64,000 nt of DNA from Tistrella mobilis (GCF_041468085.1 NZ_CP121017.1:2669676-2733675), one strand, 5' to 3'. Numbered from the stretch's first letter, positions 51,484 through 60,814 are shown. Translations and numbers: made by a program. The notes: generated by a model from the letters alone, not told the origin.

Positions 51484-54129
51484 TCAGCCTTCCGACGTCA
51501 GGCGGCGGAAGGCACTGCCTTCCTGGTCGATCTCGTCGGGACTGCCGGTCTGTGCGACCCGGCCGCCCTGCATGACGACCACATGGTCGAAACTCCGTGC
51601 CAGCGCCGGCCGTTGCAGCGCCCAGACGATACAATGCCCGGCCATCGCCTCGCGCAGCCGTTCCACCAGATCCATCTGCTCCAGCGTGTCGACGGCGGAG
51701 GTTGCTTCCGACAGGACCAGCAGATCCGGCCGCTTGAGCAGCGCCCGCGCGATCGCCGCCTTCTGGCGCTGCGCATTGGACAGCCTGGAGCCGCCGGATC
51801 CCACCTGGAAAGCGAGCCCCGCTGCCATCACCACATCGCGCAGCTCCGCTTCGTCGATGACCTGGGCGAGTTTCTGCCCCACCTTGCCGCGGGCCTGGGC
51901 CTGACCGTGGACGATGCGTCCGAACAGGATGTTGTCCTGGATGGAACTGCGGGCATGATAGCGCGTCCGGTCGAAGAACTCGATTCGTGCCTTCAGATCA
52001 CCGGGCCCGTGTTCCATCAGGCGTTTGCGTGCGATCAGGATCCGCTCCCGCACCCGGTCGTCGAGCACGTCGAGCCGGTGGCGGGCCGGGATCAGCTGCA
52101 GGGCCAGACCGACCAGACGGCGGCGCTCCTGGGCGTCGAGGGCGCCCACACCTTCGCGTTCGATCCGGTTCAGCAGTGTCTGATAGCCCGGCAGATCCTC
52201 GGACGAAATGAAGCTGTACTGCTCGAAGAATTCATGATCGGGCGGCAGATCGGCGAAGAGTTCGATCATCGTTGCGGCAATGCGCCGGCCGGCCTCGACC
52301 AGATCGGCATCGAGCGCGCCGTCGGTCAGCACTTCTTCGACGAAGGGATGCTCGACCAGCGTCTCAAGTTCCTCGCCATCGCCGCGCGGCGCACCGAAGA
52401 GCAGGTTCTCGGCGACACTGGCGTTGTCGTTCCAGCGCTCCACCTCGAAGGGTTCCACAAGCCTGCCCAGCCCCTCTGAGCCGAGTGCCCGGTGGAACTT
52501 CTCGCGGCCTTCCAGCACGCGGGCCGCGCGTTCAGGCTCGGCATCCGGGTCGATGCGGCCGCGCAGGCCCAAGGCGAAGACATCATCGTCCAGCCGCACG
52601 ATCTTCAGGGCTTCGATCATCCGGCGTTCGGCCGCCTCGATCCCCTGGCCGCCCACCGCCTGGTAATCGATCCAGTCGGCATGGATATCCCACTCGCAAT
52701 TACCCGAGCGGCGGGCCTCGTTCAGGTCGCGCTCCCACTGCCGCTTCGCCTCTGCATCAAGCTCACGGGCGATGACCGGGCGATGTTTCAGGCTGTAGAG
52801 CAGATTGTCTGCAAGTGTGGCGTTGAAGAACACGGTCGAGGCGCCGACGAAAGCGATCCGGCGGCCCACCACCGCATCGGGCAAACCCGCCAGATCCTGG
52901 CCGCCGATGGTAATCCGGCCCGATTGCGGATCCGCCAGCCGGGCAAGGATCAGCGCCAGCTCATGCTTACCGCTGCCGGCGCCACCGACCACGGCGGTAT
53001 GTGCGTCGAGCGGCAGGTGCAGGCTGACCCCTTCCAGCAGCTGTATTTCGCCCTCATCCGCCAGATTGACACCCGAGAGCACGATCTCCCCCGTGAAGGG
53101 TTCGATCTTCGGCGGATCCGACAGCAGGCGCTCCGGATCGATCATGCCGGCGGGCTCGAACTGCGCCACGACCTGCTCATACTTGATCCGCGCGTCTTCC
53201 TTCATCTGGTAATAGGCGAGCAACTCCTTCCAGGGCGAATACAGCTCCTTATAGGCGCTGATCACCGCCACCAGGGCACCGACCGACAGCTCGCCCTTGA
53301 TGACCAGATAGCCACCGATCGTAAAGAAAAAGAACGGCCCGAGCTGAGAAATGAAATTGTTCAGGAATTTGATGAAGAATTTTCGGATATAGATCTCGTA
53401 GCGGACCCAGAATACGGCATTCATGCGATCCGCAAAATCCGCCAACTCATATGCCGCCGTATCGTTTGATCGGATTTCCTGGATACCGGTGATCGTTTCG
53501 CCGATCCGATCAGAGACCTTGCGCATCAGCCGCACGCGAGTCTTGCCGAGGTTATTGACCTTCCGTTGCAGCTTCGGGATCAGATAGATCTGGATCGGAT
53601 AGAGCGAGATCGCCGCCAGGCCCATCAACGGGTCCTGGACGAACAGGAAGACCAGAATGGTCAGCAGGGTGCCGCCCTGATAGGCGGGTGTCGCGATCGC
53701 CTCAGCGATATAGCCGCCAAGCGGCTCCACCTCGCTGGTGATCATCGGGATGGTCTCGCCGGCGCTGGTCCGGCGGAAATGCGGCAGCGGAAAGCGCAGG
53801 ACCCGCATGAACAGATCATAGCGCAGCCGGCGGAGCATACGCTCGCCCAGCAGGCCCTTGTAGACGTTGATGACGTATTTGAAGGCCTGATTGACGATGA
53901 CCAGCAGCAGGAAAATTCCGCACAGGGCGAAAAGATATTCAAGCTGGTCGAATTCGAACCCGAAATAGGTCTTCGGGAAATCGCTGCCCTGGATCGCCTT
54001 GTTCAGGATGACCTTGGGCAGATCCAGGAAGATATAGAGAAAGGGGAAGGATGCGACGGTGAGGATCAGAAGGATGATCTGCTGGCGCAGGCTATGGCGA
54101 ACGATATAGCGGAACAGCGAATGTTCCAT
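51484..54129 (-). CDS. ABC-exporter-like protein with degenerate ATPase motifs and large insertion
   Basis: An 881-residue protein. Residues 1-320 are a type I exporter membrane domain with hydrophobic segments near 18-38, 66-88, 152-180 and 262-290. The nucleotide-binding domain starts near 345. Its motifs are all altered: Walker A GGAGSGKHE (382-390) has His389 in place of Ser/Thr; the Q-loop region IAFVGAST lacks Gln; the signature is LSNAQ (783-787) instead of LSGGQ; Walker B LLVLSEAT has Ser807 in place of Asp, though Glu808 remains; the H-switch site reads WALQR without His. About 330 residues (445-775) are inserted between Q-loop and signature. ATG 54129 follows AAGGGG. ATP hydrolysis looks impaired. 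Confidence 0.85.
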   Translation of the reverse strand: MEHSLFRYIVRHSLRQQIILLILTVASFPFLYIFLDLPKVILNKAIQGSDFPKTYFGFEFDQLEYLFALCGIFLLLVIVNQAFKYVINVYKGLLGERMLRRLRYDLFMRVLRFPLPHFRRTSAGETIPMITSEVEPLGGYIAEAIATPAYQGGTLLTILVFLFVQDPLMGLAAISLYPIQIYLIPKLQRKVNNLGKTRVRLMRKVSDRIGETITGIQEIRSNDTAAYELADFADRMNAVFWVRYEIYIRKFFIKFLNNFISQLGPFFFFTIGGYLVIKGELSVGALVAVISAYKELYSPWKELLAYYQMKEDARIKYEQVVAQFEPAGMIDPERLLSDPPKIEPFTGEIVLSGVNLADEGEIQLLEGVSLHLPLDAHTAVVGGAGSGKHELALILARLADPQSGRITIGGQDLAGLPDAVVGRRIAFVGASTVFFNATLADNLLYSLKHRPVIARELDAEAKRQWERDLNEARRSGNCEWDIHADWIDYQAVGGQGIEAAERRMIEALKIVRLDDDVFALGLRGRIDPDAEPERAARVLEGREKFHRALGSEGLGRLVEPFEVERWNDNASVAENLLFGAPRGDGEELETLVEHPFVEEVLTDGALDADLVEAGRRIAATMIELFADLPPDHEFFEQYSFISSEDLPGYQTLLNRIEREGVGALDAQERRRLVGLALQLIPARHRLDVLDDRVRERILIARKRLMEHGPGDLKARIEFFDRTRYHARSSIQDNILFGRIVHGQAQARGKVGQKLAQVIDEAELRDVVMAAGLAFQVGSGGSRLSNAQRQKAAIARALLKRPDLLVLSEATSAVDTLEQMDLVERLREAMAGHCIVWALQRPALARSFDHVVVMQGGRVAQTGSPDEIDQEGSAFRRLTSEG

Positions 54130-54517
54130 CGACACGCACCCCTTCTTGTTCTTCTTGCCCGCCCCCACGAAGGCCGGGATCGCCCCATCCCGACAGCCGC
54201 CCGTCCGGCCGTCGATCAGCCTAAGCGCAGCGCCCCTCGGCCGCAAGCCCGACGGGCCGCGGATGGCGGGAAGCGGCCTGCCGGATCGCGGACAGGACGG
54301 CCGGAACACCGGGATGTGCCACCCCCTGTTCAGGTCCCTCCGTTCAGGTCCCCCCGTCCGGGCCCCCATGTTCAGGCGCCCCCCGTTCGGATGGTTGTAG
54401 GGGGGCCGGCCGCAATGCCATCGTCGCGTCAACGATGGATTAACCATCGCCCATAAAGACGGCCCGTCATCGCCGGGCCGGTGCATCAGGACGCAACACG
54501 ATCAGGGGCTAGAGGCC
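54130..54517. other. Divergent intergenic region with repeats and an inverted repeat
   Basis: No gene. It holds the 14-bp tandem repeat at 54328-54390 and an inverted repeat CGATGG-ATTAA-CCATCG at 54433-54449 about 70 bases before the autotransporter-like gene. Promoters of both divergent genes should lie here but none is clear. Confidence 0.6.
54328..54390. repeat. Tandem 14-bp repeats, GTTCAGGYCCCYCC type
   Basis: Units start at 54328, 54342, 54356 (degenerate) and 54370, with a partial unit at 54385. The core TTCAGG(C/T)CC matches the repeats at 44085-44153 upstream of livK. Confidence 0.7.
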
Positions 54518-56656
54518 ATGCAGATTTCTCTCCGGTTCCGGGGCACGGCCTCGGTCGCCGCGCTGGCGGTTGCGCTTTCGTCCACCGTGGCCTCCACCAG
54601 CGCCGTCGCCCAGGCGATCATCGACAACGGCACGGTACAGCTCGGCATCAACCCTGAAGGCAATCTGGTCGTTCCGCGTTCTGCCCCCGTGCCTATCGGC
54701 CTGACCTATCTTCCCGAGAAGAACACCGGCGGCAGCTTCGGCGAAGCACTGGGTCCCGGCTGCGCCTGCGAAGGCTGGGGTATCGCCGATTTCGGCACCA
54801 CCCTGTTCGGCAAGGCGGGCGAAAGCTTCGGCACCGTCAACATCGACGCGACCAGCATCGATCTCACCATCAGCGGCACCGGCACGCATGCGACCTCCGC
54901 CGGCAGCGCCGCCCGATCGGTGGTGAATGTGGTGGAGCCGGGCGCCGATGGCCGCGTGCTGCAGGTAACCCACGACTTCAAGCCGATCGACGGCGTGAAG
55001 AACCTGTATCAGGTCGACGTTACGGTGAAGAACGTCTCGGCGACGGCAACCGGCGAGGTCGCGAAGCTGATCTATCGCCGTGCGATGGACTGGGATATTC
55101 CGCCCACCCAGTTCTCCGAGGTGGTCACCATTCAGGGCTGGCCGGCATCGAAGCTGATCGCCGTCAGCAATAACGGCTTTGCCGACGGCAACCCCAACAC
55201 GCCGCAAGGTGCGATTGCGACTGCCGGCACGACGGTCGACGGTAATTTCACCAATGGCGGGCCGTCGGATCACGGCGCCGTGTTCGACTTCGATTTCGGC
55301 AAGCTGCCGGTCGGGGAAGAAGTCACCTTCACCATCTATTACGGGGCGGCCGGCGACGAGGCCCAGGCGCTTGCCGCCCTTAAGGCGGTCGGCGCCGAGA
55401 TCTACTCGCTCGGCAAGCCCTCCGACGGCCCCCGAAGCGATGCCGAGGCCGGCACGCCCAATACCTTTATCTTCGCATTCGCGGGCGTCGGCGGCACGCC
55501 GATCGGCGGCGGCGGCGGTGGCGGCGGCGGGTTGACCATCCCCTATGCCAATGCCTTCCGGCAGATGGCCTTCGCCATGGCGCGCGAACATATGCGCCTG
55601 GTCTCGCAGCGTCTGACCGGCCTTTCGCATGGCGGTGAAGGCACCGAAGTGTTCTGGGGCGGGCGTTCGGGCATGATCACCGCCCTCGCCGCCCCGCTCG
55701 CCCAGCTGGTCTCGGCTGAAGAGGATGGCGGCATCCAACTGGCCCAGCTGGCCCAGAATGCCGCCGCAGCGCCCGCCGGCAACACGGCCCAGGCGCGCGA
55801 CATGGGCGGTGTCGAAGGTCTGCGCGCCTATGTCGCCGCCTCATACTCCGTGGGTGAGATCGATGGCACCCGGGCCAGCGGCGTGACGGTGGACTATGAC
55901 GCCATCAACCTCGTCGGCGGTGTCGACTACGAGGTGCTGCGCGACGAAAGCGGCTTCGACAGCCTGCTCTTCGGCGCCGGCTTCGGTTACGGCGATTACG
56001 GCGGCGATATCGACAACACCCGGACCCGGATCGATACCCGCGGCTATACCGCCATGCTCTACGGCTCGGCGACCTTCGCGAAATCGGCCTATGCCGATCT
56101 GACCCTCGCCCATAGCTGGCTGGACTACGACTATCGCCGCGACACCGGCACCGGCGACGTCACCGCCACGCCGGATGGCCGGGAATGGGGCGGCACGCTG
56201 CGGGTCGGCTATGACTTCCGGCCCCGCATCAGCCGCTTTTCCCCCACCCGCTGGGTGTTCGGGCCTTTCGTTCAGGGCCAGTATCTGAAGGCCGATATCG
56301 ACGGCTTCACCGAACAGGGCACGGGCGGCGTTTCGTTCGAAGACCAGACCGCAAAATCGGTGACGTCACAGCTCGGCATGCATGCCTCTGTGATGCGGTC
56401 GATGGATTGGGGCGCACTGATCTTCTCGGGCCGCATGGCCTGGGAGCATGAATACGAAGACGGCGCCGATGCCGTCACCCTGTCGAGCGGCACCGCCCCG
56501 ATCGACAAGGTGGACCCGGACTATGCTCGGCTGGAATTCGGCGTCACCGCGCTGATCGGCAACGATGTCGCGCTGACCGCCGACTATGCAACGCTCGCCG
56601 GCGACAAGTACCGGACCGAACATACCGGTCGGCTGCGTCTGCGCATCGGCTTCTGA
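54518..56656 (+). CDS. Autotransporter-like outer-membrane protein with unusual passenger
   Basis: A 712-residue secreted protein. A signal peptide (VAALAVALSSTVASTSAVA|QA) precedes a passenger region (about 33-335) that begins DNGTVQLGINPEGNLVVP, contains the Cys pair GPGCACEGWG and is beta-rich but without the repeated coils of a beta-helix. A nine-glycine linker lies near 337-345. The C-terminal about 280 residues form an autotransporter beta-barrel (AYVAASYSVGEIDG..., alternating aromatic strands, ending LRIGF with terminal Phe). It should insert in the outer membrane and display or release the passenger. Passenger function is unknown. Confidence 0.82.
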   Translation: MQISLRFRGTASVAALAVALSSTVASTSAVAQAIIDNGTVQLGINPEGNLVVPRSAPVPIGLTYLPEKNTGGSFGEALGPGCACEGWGIADFGTTLFGKAGESFGTVNIDATSIDLTISGTGTHATSAGSAARSVVNVVEPGADGRVLQVTHDFKPIDGVKNLYQVDVTVKNVSATATGEVAKLIYRRAMDWDIPPTQFSEVVTIQGWPASKLIAVSNNGFADGNPNTPQGAIATAGTTVDGNFTNGGPSDHGAVFDFDFGKLPVGEEVTFTIYYGAAGDEAQALAALKAVGAEIYSLGKPSDGPRSDAEAGTPNTFIFAFAGVGGTPIGGGGGGGGGLTIPYANAFRQMAFAMAREHMRLVSQRLTGLSHGGEGTEVFWGGRSGMITALAAPLAQLVSAEEDGGIQLAQLAQNAAAAPAGNTAQARDMGGVEGLRAYVAASYSVGEIDGTRASGVTVDYDAINLVGGVDYEVLRDESGFDSLLFGAGFGYGDYGGDIDNTRTRIDTRGYTAMLYGSATFAKSAYADLTLAHSWLDYDYRRDTGTGDVTATPDGREWGGTLRVGYDFRPRISRFSPTRWVFGPFVQGQYLKADIDGFTEQGTGGVSFEDQTAKSVTSQLGMHASVMRSMDWGALIFSGRMAWEHEYEDGADAVTLSSGTAPIDKVDPDYARLEFGVTALIGNDVALTADYATLAGDKYRTEHTGRLRLRIGF

Positions 56657-56699
56657 GATCGCGGCATTGCGGGGCGTGGGGGCGTCGCGACGGCGGGCC

Positions 56700-57740
56700 T
56701 CAGCGGCGGCCAGGCAGGCGCAGCCCGGCCCCGCCGCGCTCGCGCATCACATCCTCGCGGAAGGCATGCAGTTCGGCCGGGCGGCCACCGGTCTCGTTGG
56801 TCATCCGGCCGGTCGGCTCCACCAGCCCCGCCTGCAGCACCAGCCGGCGGAAATTCTGCTTGTGCAGGCCACGGCCGGCCAGGGCTTCCACCGCCGTCTG
56901 CAAGCCGGTCAGAGTGAAAGCGGGCGGCATCAGCTCGAAAACCAGCGGCCTGTAGGCAAGCTTGCCGCGGATGCGCCCGATCGCGGTGGCCAGGATACGG
57001 CGATGGTCGAAGGCCATGGCCCGCCCCATCGCCGGGCCCCCACCGTCACTGCCGCCACCCGGCGCTGCGGCAACCCCGAAGCTGCGATCGCGCACCGCCT
57101 CGGCAACCAGGCCCGCTTCATAGAGCAGTTCATAGCGCTCCAGCACCATCTCGTCATGCCAGTCGACCGCCTCGGCAGCCCCATCGCCAGGGCCGAAGGC
57201 AAGGTCGACCCGCGCCCGGCGCCGTATGCGTTCGGCGGATGCCGCCGCAGCCACCCAGGCCTCCAGCTTCGGACGGATGAAATCCCGCACCACGGGCGGC
57301 ACGCCGGCCCTGCGGTCTTCCCAGGGAAACAGGTCGTACCAGGATCGCCAGCCCGCCTCGATACCGGCCGGCGGCACCGCCTCGCGGACCAGGGCCAGAT
57401 AACCGATCGAGACGATCCGCGGCCCTCCCTGCCATTCCCGCGGGTCGCGGCCGCGATCGGCAAAGGTGTACAGCTGTTCCACATAGCCCAACGGCAGCCG
57501 GGTCTGCGCCGTCACCCAGGCGCGAAGCCCGATCTCCAGCGTCCGGTGTGCCTCGGGCCGGAACGGGCCGGCCGGCAGGGCGTCACCTTCGTCGCCATGC
57601 ACCACCAGGATGCGCGGATCGCCGTCGGTGACTGCAACGATGGCGGCGGCAAGCCCGACGACCACACCGCCCTCGCCCGGCCCCCGCACGGTGGACTGGA
57701 CGTGATGCTCAACCGGCGGAGGAAGGTCGGAACCCGTCAT
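56700..57740 (-). CDS. NrtR-like Nudix-fold regulator (NAD regulator)
   Basis: A 346-residue protein with an N-terminal Nudix-like fold (GGVVVGLAAAIVAVTDGDPRILVV...) that lacks the catalytic GX5EX7REUXEEXGU box and a C-terminal winged-helix region (YRPLVFELMPPAFTLTGLQTAVEALAGRGLHKQNFRRLVLQAGLVEPTG). That arrangement matches NrtR-type repressors of NAD metabolism and the alphaproteobacterial 'NAD regulator' group. FAD/NAD biosynthesis genes are not adjacent, so targets are elsewhere. Confidence 0.78.
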   Translation of the reverse strand: MTGSDLPPPVEHHVQSTVRGPGEGGVVVGLAAAIVAVTDGDPRILVVHGDEGDALPAGPFRPEAHRTLEIGLRAWVTAQTRLPLGYVEQLYTFADRGRDPREWQGGPRIVSIGYLALVREAVPPAGIEAGWRSWYDLFPWEDRRAGVPPVVRDFIRPKLEAWVAAAASAERIRRRARVDLAFGPGDGAAEAVDWHDEMVLERYELLYEAGLVAEAVRDRSFGVAAAPGGGSDGGGPAMGRAMAFDHRRILATAIGRIRGKLAYRPLVFELMPPAFTLTGLQTAVEALAGRGLHKQNFRRLVLQAGLVEPTGRMTNETGGRPAELHAFREDVMRERGGAGLRLPGRR

Positions 57741-57760
57741 GGGGCGATGCCTCGCGCAGG

Positions 57761-58678
57761 TCAGCCGTGCGGAACCCAGGGGGCCAGCAGATCCATGCGG
57801 TCGTAATCGGCGAAGCCGTTCTGCCGGATGACCACCGTGACCCGTTCGATGTAGTCACCGCCCAGTTCAGAATACCGGGTCAGGTGGCGCAGCAGCAGAC
57901 CGCCATCCAGCTGTTCGTTCATGCGGCGCATCATCTGACGCTCGGCCCGGAACTCGGCATAGGCCGGATGGCTGTTCAGGGTGCGGACATAATCGATGAC
58001 CGATTCGACGATCGTCTCGTAGGGCTTGACCACGAAAAGCGCGTCGTCCCAGGTCATCACGCCGAACAGCGCATTGCCTTCCCGCGCCGATCGGGATGTG
58101 CCCCAGCCGGATTCAAGGGCCGCCTGCCCCAGCGCCAGAGAGGTCGGAATGGCGTCGACGCGGGTGAGCAGATCCTCAAGATCCGTCGCTTTGCCGCGAT
58201 AGAAGCGCGCGATCTGGGCAAGCCAGGCCTGATCGCGCGGGCTTGGGGCAATCCCCATGCGCATGTCGCGAAGAATGCCCTGAAGCCGGGCCCGTTCACC
58301 CAGCACGGCATTGTTGACCGCCACGATGGCCGGCAGCACCGTGCCGAGAAAGCGCGATTTGCGTTCGTCGCCCATAGCGGCGTCGATATCGCCCGGCAGC
58401 CGGATCGGCGGAAGCGCGCTCCGCTGGGACCGGGCAGTCGCAAGCGGTGCCACGACAGGCCGGGGCGTGCTCAACACAGCAACATCCAGGCCACCCTCAT
58501 CCGCCGCCCAAGGCATGGTGACCAGGGGCGTGCGGGGCGGCAGGTGGCGGATCAGCTCGGAAGCGACGGCACTCCGGCCCCCGGCCAGCCCCATCGGCAC
58601 AGCCACGCAAAGCGCGCAGGCCAGCAGGCGAACACGGCACCGGATCGCGATCGGACGGCTGTATCTGTATCGCATCAT
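57761..58678 (-). CDS. Bax-like glucosaminidase-domain protein
   Basis: A 305-residue protein with a signal peptide (LLACALCVAVPMGLAGG...AVA). The C-terminal half matches the Bax/FlgJ-like glucosaminidase fold: LALGQAALESGWGTSRSAREGNALFGVMTWD carries the catalytic Glu in ALESGWG, followed by DYVRTLNSHPAYAEFR. It probably trims peptidoglycan in the periplasm. It starts at one of two adjacent ATG codons and ends 20 bases before the NrtR-like start. Confidence 0.82.
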   Translation of the reverse strand: MMRYRYSRPIAIRCRVRLLACALCVAVPMGLAGGRSAVASELIRHLPPRTPLVTMPWAADEGGLDVAVLSTPRPVVAPLATARSQRSALPPIRLPGDIDAAMGDERKSRFLGTVLPAIVAVNNAVLGERARLQGILRDMRMGIAPSPRDQAWLAQIARFYRGKATDLEDLLTRVDAIPTSLALGQAALESGWGTSRSAREGNALFGVMTWDDALFVVKPYETIVESVIDYVRTLNSHPAYAEFRAERQMMRRMNEQLDGGLLLRHLTRYSELGGDYIERVTVVIRQNGFADYDRMDLLAPWVPHG

Positions 58679-58759
58679 GCTCAGATGGATAGCCGAGGCG
58701 CCCGACCGGGTCCAGAGGAAAGCATGGTGGTCTGTTTAACCTCCCCTGGCCAGGGGGGA

Positions 58760-59179
58760 TCAGCTCACGGGCCCCCAGGGACCTGCCCCCACCCGGCATG
58801 CCGTGACATAAGCCGTGTCGGTCTTCGTCCCCTCCAGCACGCTGGCGCGCAGGTCGCGGCAGAAGCGCAGCCCCCTTGTACCGCGCTCCCGGCCCGGCGT
58901 GACCAGCATCAGTGTGCCGTCGGTCAGGGTCCATTTTGCCGTCTGCGCCGGCGCCGCCTCGTTCAGAACCACGGTCAGGCAGCGCCGATCCTGCTCGGAG
59001 AGATGACTGTCCAGGTTATCTCCGAAAATGCCCGTCGCGGCGGGTTCCACCACGGCTGAGGCTGCGCACATGCCGGTGTGGGCGTTGTCGGCCCGGGCCG
59101 GACGGGCATTCAGCGCCATCGGCAGCATCATAGAGATGACGAGAGAAAGGGTAATCGACCATCGGGGGGAACGGTGCAT
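58760..59179 (-). CDS. Secreted hypothetical protein, surface-antigen-like C-terminus
   Basis: 139 residues from ATG 59179 (GTG 59182 is one codon earlier). Signal peptide LSLVISMMLPMALNARPARA|D. The C-terminal CRDLRASVLEGTKTDTAYVTACRVGAGPWGPVS resembles the end of RT0821/Lpp0805-type surface antigens, with two conserved cysteines. No enzyme motif; function unknown. Confidence 0.65.
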   Translation of the reverse strand: MHRSPRWSITLSLVISMMLPMALNARPARADNAHTGMCAASAVVEPAATGIFGDNLDSHLSEQDRRCLTVVLNEAAPAQTAKWTLTDGTLMLVTPGRERGTRGLRFCRDLRASVLEGTKTDTAYVTACRVGAGPWGPVS

Positions 59180-59297
59180 CACTCATGCCAGTCTCAGGTG
59201 TCGCGCCCCCCTGAATAAGGGGGTGTCATCAAGCTGCAGCATGACAGCCCGAAGGTCGAGCGAAAACGCCCCTGACCGATCACCTGAAGAGCACAGA

Positions 59298-60800
59298 TCA
59301 CCGGGCCAACGGCAGCTCCACAGCCATCCGGAGACCGCCTTCCTTACGGTTCTCTGCCCGGATCAACCCGCCGGCGGCCTCGATATTGCGCCGGACGATC
59401 CACAATCCGATACCGAAATTCCCTGCACCCGGCATGCGCTGGCTGTCGTCGCGTATCGAGACATAGCGTTCGAAGATCCGCTCCAGATCCCCCGGCGGCA
59501 CGCCCGGGCCCTGATCATCGACCAGCACCCGCACCCGGCCGTCGGCGACGGTCGCCGTCACCGTGACCTCGGTGCCGGGCCTGGTGAAACTCAGGGCATT
59601 GTCGAGCAGGTTCTGCATGACCGTCTCGATCATGTCGGCCCCCACCCTGACCGGGATGTTGCGGTCGATCCGGCCGACGACGCGGCGATCGCCGGTGGTG
59701 CGGGCGTTCTCCTGATATTCGTCGACGATGTCTTCCAGCAGGGCGGAGAGATTGAGCGGCGTACGCGGCGGGTTGAGCAGGTCGGCCACGGTCTCCTCGA
59801 TCCGGCGCGCGGCATTGACCAGCACGTCGAGCCGTTGTACCGAACGTTCGATCAGATCGAGCGAACGGCGGCCGCGCAGATCATCCGCCGGGATCGAGCG
59901 CTTCAGCGGCTCGATGCTCTGGGAGATGACGGCGATCGGGGTCTTGAAGGCGTGGGCGTTCTCTTCGGCCGTGCGGCGCATGGTTTCCGCCGTGCCGCGC
60001 AGGTCGCGGACCATGTCATCGAAAGACCGCGCCACATCGTTCAGCTCCGGCACCCGGTTCATTTCCGAGAAGGAACGCTGCGTGCCCGGATCCTTGCGGA
60101 TGCGACGGGCAACGCCGGCGAAACCGCGGATGTTGCGCCAGACGCTCGTGAACAGCCAGAGCACGACCAGGGCCAGGGTCAGATAGACCGCGCCGGCGAA
60201 GCGCACCTCCGGCATCTGCCAATAGGGCCGGGCCAGGCTCTGCCCCACGATCCCATCCGTCGCATGGGCGGTGATCACCACCCAGCAGCCCATGGGGGCA
60301 TCGATCGGGGTCAGCGAAGTCAGCACCTCCACCTGCCCCTTGGGATTGGTGTATTCCACCGCCAGCGGCCGGCCGCCGCCGCAGGTATCGGCCAGCCGGT
60401 CCAGCACTCCGGTCTCGATCAGCTCGGCGCGTTCTTCCTGTAGGTAATCCACCGGCACCGCGGGCACCGAGGCGATGTAGAAGAACGAATTGCGATTCGC
60501 CTCGTTCGACGGGCGCAGCATCAGCTTGATCGAGACGTCGGGCTGCGCCATGCGCTCGATCGTCTGGCGCACCCTGGGAACGGCCGCCGCATCGAATTCA
60601 GACAGCAGAGGGACCAGCGCCTGGGCAACCAGATTGCCCTGGCGCTGGACACTGTCGAGAAGCAGGGTCCGCTGCTGACGATCCGCCTCTTCGAACTGAT
60701 CGTAGAGGATCATCGGGACGCTGAAGAACACGACCAGAAGAATGCCGAGCTTGACGGCGAAACTGTCGACCGTTCGTCTCAGCGCACGCAGCAGCGTCAT
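59298..60800 (-). CDS. Sensor histidine kinase
   Basis: A 500-residue membrane kinase. Membrane segments near 17-33 and 202-222 enclose a periplasmic domain of about 165 residues. A HAMP-like region follows, then the H-box ENAHAFKTPIAVISQ with the phosphorylated His, an N-box QNLLDNALSF, and G-boxes DDQGPGVP and GNFGIGLWIVRR. All catalytic parts are present. Its gene follows the response regulator by 14 bases. The stimulus is unknown; the H-box AFKTP resembles envelope-sensing kinases. Confidence 0.92.
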   Translation of the reverse strand: MTLLRALRRTVDSFAVKLGILLVVFFSVPMILYDQFEEADRQQRTLLLDSVQRQGNLVAQALVPLLSEFDAAAVPRVRQTIERMAQPDVSIKLMLRPSNEANRNSFFYIASVPAVPVDYLQEERAELIETGVLDRLADTCGGGRPLAVEYTNPKGQVEVLTSLTPIDAPMGCWVVITAHATDGIVGQSLARPYWQMPEVRFAGAVYLTLALVVLWLFTSVWRNIRGFAGVARRIRKDPGTQRSFSEMNRVPELNDVARSFDDMVRDLRGTAETMRRTAEENAHAFKTPIAVISQSIEPLKRSIPADDLRGRRSLDLIERSVQRLDVLVNAARRIEETVADLLNPPRTPLNLSALLEDIVDEYQENARTTGDRRVVGRIDRNIPVRVGADMIETVMQNLLDNALSFTRPGTEVTVTATVADGRVRVLVDDQGPGVPPGDLERIFERYVSIRDDSQRMPGAGNFGIGLWIVRRNIEAAGGLIRAENRKEGGLRMAVELPLAR

Positions 60801-60814
60801 CCTGCCGCCGCCTC

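Noticed and set aside
51484-54129. Pseudogene or sequencing frameshift as explanation of the altered ABC protein
   Set aside because: The 881-codon frame is uninterrupted, has protein-like composition throughout and a good ribosome-binding site; the motif changes are substitutions, not frameshift effects.
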